Below, in pieces: positions 1 through 4,797 of a DNA stretch of 6,962 nt. Position 1 is the stretch's first letter, and the number at the start of each line of letters is the position of its first letter. This DNA is from CAYQAJ01 sp964415245 (GTDB lineage: Bacteria; Planctomycetota; Planctomycetia; Pirellulales; Pirellulaceae), in assembly GCA_964415245.1 (NCBI GenBank), contig CAYQAJ010000269.1:1-6962 (forward strand), written 5' to 3'. The position numbers and the translations under genes were made by a program. Under the pieces are notes generated by a model that did not search any database, was not told the DNA's origin, and saw nothing but the letters and a program-made list of their open reading frames with translations.

Positions 1-1508
1 TGGGCATGTGCCTGATGGCGTCGGCCAACCACTTGCTGATGGTGTTCCTGGCGGTGGAGATGGCCAGCGTTCCCTCCTACGTGCTGGCCGGGCTTTTGCG
101 AGGGCGACGGACTTCGAGCGAAGCCGCGCTCAAGTACTCGGTGTACGGGGCGGGAGCGGCAGGCGTCATGCTCTACGGAATCAGCCTGGCCGCGGGTCTT
201 CTGCACACGGCCCATCTGCCCACGATGGCCCAGCAGCTTTCGCTGCGGCTGCCCGACATGATCGCCCACGAGCCGGGGTCGGTGATGGTGCTGGCGCTGG
301 CCGGGCTGCTGATCATGGTGGGGCTGGCGTTCAAGCTGTCGGCCGTGCCGTTCCACTTTTGGTGTCCCGACGTGTTCGAGGGAGCCACGGCCGAGGTGAA
401 CGCATTCTTGAGCGTGGCCTCGAAGGGGGCGGCGCTGGCGCTGTTGGTGCGTGTGGTGATCGGGTTCAGCGTGATCGTTCCACACGGCGTGGCGCCGGGT
501 GAGCGCAGCGCGGCACGCGAAACCGCTGGAGAAGTGGCGCGGATAGATGGCGCCGCGGAGCGCGAAACCGCAAGCGGTGTGGCGGCTGGGGAGAAGACGG
601 ATACCGAAGAGAAGTCGCCCGTGTCGTTCGTGTCGCTCGCACAACAGGGCGACGCGGCAGCGGACTCGCCAACTGAATCGGACACAACTGACAACGGACA
701 ACTGACAACTGACAAAGAACCCGCCGAGAGTGCATCCACTGCAAACAGCGATGCGCCTGCCGTTTCCTCCTCCTCCCTCGCACCTGTCCGCGACTTCCTC
801 GCCAAGCTGGTTGCCTTTCTGGCTGTTATCACCTGTACGTTCGGCAATTTGGCCGCGTACGGCCAAACGAATATCAAGCGGCTGATGGCCTATTCGACCA
901 TCGCCCACGCGGGCTACATGATGATGGCAATTCCCGCGCTGTTGGCCGCGGCCGGCGTCGACCCGGCGGTGGGGCAAAAGGCCGTGTCGGCCCTGTGCAT
1001 CTACCTGGGCGTGTACTTGTTCATGAACCTGGGCGCGTTCGCGGTCATCGCTTTCTTGCGCAACGCCATGGGGAGCGAGGAGATTTCCGATTACGCCGGG
1101 CTGATCTACCGCTGCCCGCTCACGGTGATCTCGCTGTCGATCATCCTGCTGAGCCTGATCGGCCTGCCGCCTTTGGCCGGGTTCATCGGTAAGTTTGCCG
1201 TGTTCGCCGCGCTGGTCGATTCGTATCGGGCCACCGCCGCGGCCGGCACGCCGCAGTTTTATCTGCTCGCCGTGCTTTTGATCGGTGGCATCAACACGGC
1301 CATCAGCCTGTTCTATTACCTGCGGGTCGTCAAAACGATGACCATGGACCCCGAGCCGCGCGAGCGCCGGCCGATCGCGTTTTCCGACGTTTCCCTGCAA
1401 GGGGCGTACGTGTGGCTGTTCGGCGCGCTGCCTACCGTCGTGCTGTTCTTCGCCTGGAACCAGCTTAGCGAGCTGGCCAACGCCGCCGCGCGGCACCTGC
1501 TGCACTAA
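1..1508 (+). CDS. nuoN: NADH-quinone oxidoreductase subunit N (5' truncated by window edge)
   Basis: Membrane subunit of respiratory complex I, one of the three antiporter-like proton-pumping subunits. The frame is open to the left edge (a GGC codon precedes the ATG at 6), so that ATG is internal and roughly the first 110 residues of a normal NuoN are missing. Counting from the ATG at 6, the conserved blocks appear in order: the helix with Glu18 (VEMASVPSYVL), SEAALKY with Lys43, FKLSAVPFHFWCPDVFEGA with Lys110, the SK motif with Lys140, GQTNIKRLMAYSTIAHAGYM at 287-305, and LIGLPPLAGFIGKF with Lys396. These match the buried charged residues of the proton channel in the family. The fold is hydrophobic throughout except for about 105 polar, low-complexity residues (about 156-262) between the Lys140 helix and the next one, where family members usually have a short loop. 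The upstream nuo genes presumably lie left of the window. Identification is firm; the insert is the oddity. Confidence 0.97.
   Translation, partial: GMCLMASANHLLMVFLAVEMASVPSYVLAGLLRGRRTSSEAALKYSVYGAGAAGVMLYGISLAAGLLHTAHLPTMAQQLSLRLPDMIAHEPGSVMVLALAGLLIMVGLAFKLSAVPFHFWCPDVFEGATAEVNAFLSVASKGAALALLVRVVIGFSVIVPHGVAPGERSAARETAGEVARIDGAAERETASGVAAGEKTDTEEKSPVSFVSLAQQGDAAADSPTESDTTDNGQLTTDKEPAESASTANSDAPAVSSSSLAPVRDFLAKLVAFLAVITCTFGNLAAYGQTNIKRLMAYSTIAHAGYMMMAIPALLAAAGVDPAVGQKAVSALCIYLGVYLFMNLGAFAVIAFLRNAMGSEEISDYAGLIYRCPLTVISLSIILLSLIGLPPLAGFIGKFAVFAALVDSYRATAAAGTPQFYLLAVLLIGGINTAISLFYYLRVVKTMTMDPEPRERRPIAFSDVSLQGAYVWLFGALPTVVLFFAWNQLSELANAAARHLLH
516..577 (+). repeat. Interspersed repeat, copy 1 (within nuoN)
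   Basis: It begins with CGCGAAACCGCTGGAGAA (516-533) and ends with GCGGAGCGCG (555-564), three bases, then CCGCAAGCGG (568-577). The same blocks occur in the same order and orientation at 2897-2948, at the end of the TatD gene. The first block is 18 bp with one mismatch and the other two are identical 10-mers. Here it is read as RETAGE followed by ERETASG. Confidence 0.7.
614..640 (+). repeat. 9-bp tandem repeat, three copies, in nuoN
   Basis: The three units are GTCGCCCGT, GTCGTTCGT and GTCGCTCGC. Because the unit is nine bases, copy number changes keep the reading frame; the units encode SPV-SFV-SLA. Confidence 0.55.
684..715 (+). repeat. 7-bp tandem repeat (ACAACTG, four copies) in nuoN
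   Basis: Units at 684, 691, 698 and 705 read ACAACTG, ACAACGG, ACAACTG and ACAACTG, followed by a partial ACAA. A 7-bp unit is not a multiple of three, so gain or loss of one copy would shift nuoN out of frame. From memory, arrays of ACAACTG (or its complement) recur as short repeats in planctomycete and cyanobacterial genomes; I cannot verify that here. Confidence 0.75.
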
Positions 1509-1547
1509 CCGCCCGAATCCTCATCCTTGCGCTCAGGCGCGACCGGC

Positions 1548-1991
1548 ATGAACTCCGACGCCACCAACCGCGTGCTCGACCGCCTGCGGGCGATTCACGC
1601 CTACTCGTTGCCGATGTACCTGAGCTATGCCGCGCCCTGGTGGCACGAAGGGGACGAAGCGGCCCGCGAAACGCTGGCCCACATCGTGACCGACCAGAAG
1701 GAAATGATCGACCGCATCGGCAGCATGATTGTCGAGGGCGAAGGGGCGGTCGAGCCCGGCGAATTCCCCATGGAGTTCACGAGTTACAACGACCTGTCGA
1801 TGGACTATCTAGTGGGCAAGATGATCGAGCACCAGGAGCGCGATGTGGAGGCCATTGAGCGATGCGCGGCGCAGTTGGCGCATGATCCGATGGCCAAGGC
1901 TCTGGCCGAGGAATCGCTGGGCGCCGCCAAGGGGCATCTCGATTCCTTGCGCGAGCTGCGCACTCAGCCGGATCCGGTCAGCGCGGCGTAA
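1548..1991 (+). CDS. Uncharacterised small helical protein, possibly ferritin-like
   Basis: A 147-residue soluble protein starting 39 bases after nuoN on the same strand, so probably co-transcribed. I chose the ATG at 1548 over an in-frame TTG at 1527; neither has a clear Shine-Dalgarno sequence. No signal peptide or membrane segment is seen. It looks all-helical with four likely helices: about 5-30 (aromatic-rich, with His17 and SLPMYLSYAAPWW), 37-62, 84-110 (MIEHQERDVEAIERC) and 114-136 (LAEESLGAAKGHLDSL). A GEFPMEFTSYNDL segment lies between helices two and three. Glu and His residues on the helices (Glu94, His95, Glu101, Glu121, His130) recall ferritin-like four-helix bundles, but the canonical ExxH pairs are not present, so metal binding is only a guess. 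I do not recognise a named family. Its position behind a complex I gene may point to a respiratory or redox role, or may mean nothing. Confidence 0.8.
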   Translation: MNSDATNRVLDRLRAIHAYSLPMYLSYAAPWWHEGDEAARETLAHIVTDQKEMIDRIGSMIVEGEGAVEPGEFPMEFTSYNDLSMDYLVGKMIEHQERDVEAIERCAAQLAHDPMAKALAEESLGAAKGHLDSLRELRTQPDPVSAA

Positions 1992-1994
1992 CAA

Positions 1995-2116
1995 AGTAGG
2001 TCCTGCTTGCCGAGCAGGACCTTGCCCGCGGCTGTGCAATGCGCCACGATCAACTCGCGTTCGGGACACGGGACGTACCAGCGGCGCCAGGTCCCGTCCG
2101 GCAGACGGGACCTACT
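1995..2116. repeat. REPIN-like pair of inverted palindromes upstream of tatD
   Basis: The left hairpin has a perfect 10-bp stem, AGGTCCTGCT (1998-2007) and AGCAGGACCT (2013-2022), with loop TGCCG. The right hairpin has a perfect 10-bp stem, AGGTCCCGTC (2089-2098) and GACGGGACCT (2104-2113), with loop CGGCA. The loops are reverse complements, and the left flank GTAGGTCC matches the right flank GGACCTAC, so the right unit is an inverted copy of the left. The stems differ at their inner positions by paired changes that keep base pairing. A spacer of 66 bases (2023-2088) separates them. This is the architecture of REP doublets (REPINs), which are moved by RAYT transposases; no transposase gene is in this window. 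Neither hairpin is followed by a T tract, so an intrinsic terminator is not the best reading. The stretch between the two genes holds nothing else I can support. Confidence 0.75.
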
Positions 2117-2122
2117 ATCATT

Positions 2123-2917
2123 ATGATCCTCTTCGACACGCACCTGCATCTGGACGACGAGCAGTTCGATGGTGTAGTCGATGGCGTGGTCGAGCGGGCT
2201 CGGGCGGCCGGCGTAACGACCATCGTCACCGTCGGCACCACGGCCGAGTCGAGCGTCCGCTGCGTCGAGTTGGCGCAGCGCTACGAGGGAGTGTACGCGG
2301 CCGTCGGCATCCAGCCGAATTACGCGGCCGAAGCGGCAGAGGGCGACTGGGACCGCATCGTCGAGCTGGCCGGCAAACCCAAGGTGGTGGCTTTGGGCGA
2401 AACGGGGCTCGACCGGTACTGGGATCACTCGCCGTTCGAACTGCAACAGCGGTACTTCGACCTGCACATACGGCTATCGCAGCAGATCGGCCTGCCCTTC
2501 ATCGTGCACATGCGCGACTGCCAGGACGAGATGCTCGCGGCGCTTGCCGAAGCGCGCGAGCGCGGGCCGCTGTCGGGCGTCATGCACTCGTTCACCGGCG
2601 ATGCCGCGATGGCCGAGCGGTGCGTCGAGCTGGGCATGTACGTGAGCTTCGCGGGCATCGTCACGTACAAGAAGTCGGGCGAGCTGCGCGAAGTGGCGGC
2701 GCGGGTTCCCGACGACCGCATCTTGATCGAGACCGACGCGCCCTATTTGTCGCCGCACCCCTGCCGCGGACAGCGGCCCAACGAGCCGGCGCTGTTGGTG
2801 CACACCGCCGCGTGTATCGCGGAAGTGCGCGGGATGACGGTGGAAGCGTTCGCGGCGCTTAGCACGGCGAATGCACGGACGTTGTTCGCGCGTTGTCGCG
2901 AAACCGCGGGAGAATAG
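2123..2917 (+). CDS. tatD: TatD family metal-dependent hydrolase (putative DNase)
   Basis: A 264-residue cytosolic TIM-barrel hydrolase of the amidohydrolase superfamily. Relatives are metal-dependent 3'-5' exonucleases or DNases linked to DNA repair and turnover. The metal ligands of the family are all visible: His7 and His9 in DTHLHL, Glu93 in GETGLDRYW, His129 in FIVHMRD, His155 in MHSFTG and Asp205 in ETDAPYLSP. The length matches the family (about 260). I chose the ATG at 2123 because MILFDTHLHL is the usual TatD beginning; a longer frame from an ATG at 2039 would translate the upstream palindromic repeat. There is no Shine-Dalgarno sequence before 2123, and the right palindrome ends only nine bases upstream. 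The last codons (RETAGE-stop) fall inside a repeat shared with nuoN. It converges on the minus-strand isomerase gene 57 bases away. Substrate and in vivo role are not determined by sequence. Confidence 0.95.
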   Translation: MILFDTHLHLDDEQFDGVVDGVVERARAAGVTTIVTVGTTAESSVRCVELAQRYEGVYAAVGIQPNYAAEAAEGDWDRIVELAGKPKVVALGETGLDRYWDHSPFELQQRYFDLHIRLSQQIGLPFIVHMRDCQDEMLAALAEARERGPLSGVMHSFTGDAAMAERCVELGMYVSFAGIVTYKKSGELREVAARVPDDRILIETDAPYLSPHPCRGQRPNEPALLVHTAACIAEVRGMTVEAFAALSTANARTLFARCRETAGE

Positions 2918-2948
2918 CGCGCTGGCGGAGCGCGCTGGCCGCAAGCGG
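2897..2948 (+). repeat. Interspersed repeat, copy 2 (tatD 3' end), with a hairpin over the stop codon
   Basis: CGCGAAACCGCGGGAGAA (2897-2914) and GCGGAGCGCG (2925-2934), four bases, CCGCAAGCGG (2939-2948) repeat the blocks found at 516-577 in nuoN. Within it, AGCGCGCT at 2916-2923 and again at 2929-2936 forms a perfect 8-bp stem with loop GGCGG. The stem overlaps the last two bases of the tatD stop codon. With no T tract it is not a clear intrinsic terminator, but it is the only strong hairpin between the convergent genes ending at 2917 and 2975. Confidence 0.65.
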
Positions 2949-2974
2949 GTTGCTTAGCCCACCACCACCGCGCT

Positions 2975-3910
2975 TCATCCCTTTCGATCCCGACGAGGTA
3001 GGTAGTTCCGCAGGAAGGTCGCGCACTGGCGCAGCGCCAATCGCCGCGATTCGAGCGAGCCCTCGTACACCCGGTCTTCCACCTCCACACAAACCGGGCC
3101 TCGGTACCCGGCATCGCCTAACACCGAGAAGAACCGCCCCCAGTCGACTTTCCCCATGCCGGGCAGCTTGGGCCGATGGTACTCCAGCGGCGTGGCCAGA
3201 ACGCCCACGTCGTTCAGTCGGTGCCGATCGACCCGTGCGTCCTTGGCGTGCACGTGGTAGATGCGGTCGGCGAAGTCGCGCAGCGGCGCGATGGGGTCCA
3301 TCTGCTGCCACACCAGATGCGAAGGATCGTAGTTGAGCCCAAAGTTGGGACTGGGAATGTCGCGAAACATCCGCCGCCAGATCGCGGGGCTCGTGGCGAG
3401 ATTCTTTCCGCCAGGCCACTCGTCGCCCGTGAACAGCATGGGGCAGTTCTCGATGCCGATGTTGACCTGCTGCGCTTCGGCAAACTCGACCAGCGGCTTC
3501 CATGTGTCGAGGAACTTCGCCCAATTGGCGTCGACCGATTTCGTCCAGTCGCGCCCCACGAACGTGTTCATCTGCCCGATGCCCAGGACCGCCGCCGCGG
3601 CGATGACGCGGCGAATGTGGGCCACCGCCAGCTCGGCCTCGTCCGCATCGGGCGAGAGCGGGTTGGGGTAATAGCCCAGTCCGCTGATCGTTACTCCGTA
3701 CTTTTCCGAGAGCCCCTTTACCTCGGCCGCGGCCGCCTTGTCGAAATCCGTGACGTCGACGTGCGTCACGCCGGCGTACCGACGCTCCGCCTTGCCGGCC
3801 GGCCAGCACATCAGCTCGACGCAGTCGTAGTCGAGCTCGGCCGCCGTGGCGAAGACTTGCTCCAGCGTCAGATCGGGCAGGATGGCGCTGACAAACCCCA
3901 GTTGCATCAT
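2975..3910 (-). CDS. Sugar phosphate isomerase/epimerase (xylose isomerase-like TIM barrel)
   Basis: A 311-residue soluble enzyme of the AP-endonuclease-2 / xylose isomerase-like family, which isomerises or epimerises sugars and inositol derivatives with a divalent metal. Visible features are the N-terminal strand MQLGFVSAILPDLTLEQV, and candidate metal or catalytic residues Glu154 in GIENCPM, Asp195 and His198 in NYDPSHLVWQQ, His219/His221/Asp224 in YHVHAKDA, and Glu276 in CVEVED. The length is typical. The start is one of two adjacent ATGs (3910 or 3907 leftward); GGAG eight bases before the first one favours 3910. The open frame extends much further upstream but lacks family resemblance there. 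The start codon overlaps the TGA of a Gfo/Idh/MocA C-terminal remnant, a common pairing in which an oxidoreductase and an isomerase act on the same sugar. Substrate unknown. With its upstream partner broken, its present promoter is unclear. Confidence 0.93.
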   Translation of the reverse strand: MMQLGFVSAILPDLTLEQVFATAAELDYDCVELMCWPAGKAERRYAGVTHVDVTDFDKAAAAEVKGLSEKYGVTISGLGYYPNPLSPDADEAELAVAHIRRVIAAAAVLGIGQMNTFVGRDWTKSVDANWAKFLDTWKPLVEFAEAQQVNIGIENCPMLFTGDEWPGGKNLATSPAIWRRMFRDIPSPNFGLNYDPSHLVWQQMDPIAPLRDFADRIYHVHAKDARVDRHRLNDVGVLATPLEYHRPKLPGMGKVDWGRFFSVLGDAGYRGPVCVEVEDRVYEGSLESRRLALRQCATFLRNYLPRRDRKG

Positions 3911-4026
3911 CGTTCGTTCTCCAGATCGACCCACCGCTCTTCGCGATGACTCCGCAGAATCGCCTCGCACAGCCGAACCTCGCGATGGCCGTCGGTGCGT
4001 TCCTGTCGCGTCGGCGTCGCCTTGTT
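3907..4026 (-). pseudogene. C-terminal remnant of a Gfo/Idh/MocA family oxidoreductase
   Basis: In the minus-strand frame ending with TGA at 3909-3907, 39 codons are open after an in-frame TAA (4029-4027). The translation contains TPTRQERTDGHREVRL and then LCEAILRSHREERWVDL, which resembles the extreme C-terminus of planctomycete Gfo/Idh/MocA NAD(P)-dependent oxidoreductases, where a DGHR / EAI..S...G..V.L pattern is usual. There is no start codon, no Rossmann domain (GxGxxG) and no EKP motif upstream. The stop overlaps the isomerase ATG (ATGATG), the hallmark of a translationally coupled operon. I infer that the body of the gene was lost. The match is from recall of the family pattern over a short stretch; a chance frame is the alternative. 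Confidence 0.65.
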
Positions 4027-4044
4027 TTACCGTCTGGCGACGCC
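4013..4044. repeat. 9-bp inverted repeat at the oxidoreductase break point
   Basis: GGCGTCGCC (4013-4021) and its exact reverse complement GGCGACGCC (4036-4044) are separated by 14 bases. The in-frame stop that ends the oxidoreductase remnant lies in the loop (4027-4029). On the plus strand the right arm is followed by CTTTTC, a weak terminator-like tail. The left arm lies in the remnant; the right arm lies in sequence of no recognisable origin. Confidence 0.55.
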
Positions 4045-4162
4045 CTTTTCGACCTCCGGTCAATGACTGGCTAACCGCAGCACTTTTCCTTGCAAAGGGC
4101 TGCGGCTCCCCGCGATCGCCGGGGTGATTGTTCGAGCCAGCGGCGAGCGGTGTCCGAAAACT
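4045..4162. other. Non-coding spacer between the gene remnant and the toxin-antitoxin promoter
   Basis: I see no gene here. It holds two possible hairpins: CCGCAGC (4075-4081) with GCTGCGG (4099-4105), enclosing CCTT-GCA-AAGG (4088-4098), and CCCC around the palindrome GCGATCGC (4108-4124). Neither has a T tract. GGCTAAC at 4069-4075 vaguely resembles half of an integron attC core, but no partner site is present. Confidence 0.5.
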
Positions 4163-4192
4163 TTGACCAGAGGCCTCGGTCTGTGATAGAAT
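4163..4192 (+). promoter_or_regulatory. Sigma-70-type promoter of the toxin-antitoxin operon
   Basis: TTGACC (4163-4168), 18 bases, then TAGAAT (4187-4192), with TG at 4184-4185 giving an extended -10 element. Transcription would start near 4199, leaving a short leader with GAGGA (4204-4208) eight bases before the antitoxin ATG. ParD-type antitoxins usually repress such a promoter; I see no clear operator palindrome over it. Confidence 0.75.
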
Positions 4193-4216
4193 TCGCGAAG
4201 GTTGAGGACATTTTCC

Positions 4217-4453
4217 ATGCCCTATCAATTCCCCCCCGAAGTCGACCAACTCGTGAAGCAGCAGATGGCGACCGGGGCGTACCAGTCGGAGGACCAACTG
4301 CTCGTCGATGCCCTGCACGCGCTGACGCAGCGCAATGCCGATCTCGCGGCTGTGCATGAGGCAATTCGGGACATGGACGGCGGCGATACAGGGCGGCCCC
4401 TCTCCGAGGTTGCGGTAGAAATCCGCGGCAAACACGGCTGGTCTGAGCACTGA
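4217..4453 (+). CDS. Type II antitoxin, ParD-like
   Basis: A 78-residue protein, the upstream partner of a ParE/RelE-like toxin. The N-terminal half resembles the ribbon-helix-helix ParD/CopG group: a short strand (MPYQFPPEVD), then helices over LVKQQMATGAYQSEDQLLVDALHAL (positions 12-36), with the G-x-Y-x-S turn typical of this group. The C-terminal half (about 41-78, RPLSEVAVEIRGKHG) would be the flexible toxin-binding part. The ATG at 4217 is chosen for the GAGGA eight bases upstream; an in-frame TTG at 4202 would overlap that ribosome binding site. The stop codon shares one base with the toxin start (TGATG), so the two are translationally coupled. Expected role: neutralise the toxin and autoregulate. 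Confidence 0.85.
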   Translation: MPYQFPPEVDQLVKQQMATGAYQSEDQLLVDALHALTQRNADLAAVHEAIRDMDGGDTGRPLSEVAVEIRGKHGWSEH

Positions 4454-4776
4454 TGCGCTACCAGGTGCTGCTCCTCCGCCGCGCCGAGCAGGAGCTGCGC
4501 GACGCCGCGGACTGGATTGCCGAGCACTCGCCCAGCGCGGCGCAAAGATTGTTCAACGGCTTTGTCGAGGCGCTCTGTACTCTGGATCGTGATCCGCAAC
4601 GATGCGGCTTGGCGCCGGAAAGTGCGTCGTCGCGATACGAGTTGCGGCAGCTCATCTATCGGCCAAAAACCGGACGTGCCTATCGCGCCGTTTTTACAAT
4701 TGCCGGAGATCAGGTGCGCATCCTCCGCATTCGCGGCGCAGGGCAGGACTTGCTGCCTGCGGAGGACTTCGGCTGA
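4453..4776 (+). CDS. Type II toxin, ParE/RelE-like
   Basis: A 107-residue protein of the ParE/RelE plasmid-stabilisation fold. The pattern fits: an N-terminal strand (YQVLLLRRAEQEL), a helical hairpin over 12-47 (LRDAADWIAEHSPSAAQRLFNGF and LCTLDRDPQRCG), then the beta-sheet region RYELRQLIYRPKTGRAYRAVFTI, GDQVRILRIRGAGQDLL. ParE members poison DNA gyrase and RelE members cleave mRNA; the sequence does not decide which applies. It overlaps the antitoxin gene by one base. It ends 21 bases before the stop of the convergent radical SAM gene. The module is isolated among housekeeping genes, next to a truncated oxidoreductase gene, which is consistent with horizontal acquisition. The frame is intact, so the toxin is probably functional. 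Confidence 0.87.
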   Translation: MRYQVLLLRRAEQELRDAADWIAEHSPSAAQRLFNGFVEALCTLDRDPQRCGLAPESASSRYELRQLIYRPKTGRAYRAVFTIAGDQVRILRIRGAGQDLLPAEDFG

Positions 4777-4797
4777 TGGACAGGTCAGCCACGCCCA

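Larger units (their letters stand above)
471..792 (+). other. In-frame low-complexity insertion in nuoN built from short repeats
   Basis: This stretch encodes about 105 residues rich in Ala, Ser, Thr, Glu and Asp with no hydrophobic helix, inside an otherwise membrane-embedded protein. Conserved NuoN sequence resumes at about 792 (LAKLVAFLAVITCTFGNL). The DNA is a mosaic of a repeat shared with the end of tatD (516-577), a 9-bp tandem repeat (614-640) and a 7-bp tandem repeat (684-715). The frame stays open through all of it. I infer growth by acquisition of intergenic-type repeat DNA in a tolerant extramembrane loop. An assembly artefact is unlikely because both flanks are in the same frame. 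Confidence 0.8.

Noticed and set aside
1998..2113. Two hairpins as intrinsic terminators after the small gene
   Set aside because: No T tract follows either stem on either strand; the inverted-copy relationship fits a REP doublet better.
2039..2122. Earlier ATG start for tatD at 2039
   Set aside because: The 28 extra residues would be a translation of the palindromic repeat, and TatD proteins start at the DTHLHL strand.
4069..4105. Possible integron attC site near the toxin-antitoxin pair (GGCTAAC plus hairpin)
   Set aside because: The complementary GTTRRRY core is absent at the expected place, no second attC follows the toxin gene, and no integrase is present.
3911..4450. N-terminal extension of the isomerase open frame up to 4450
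   Set aside because: The family N-terminus begins at MQLGFVSA with a Shine-Dalgarno sequence before it; the extension runs antisense through the antitoxin gene and has no recognisable domain.
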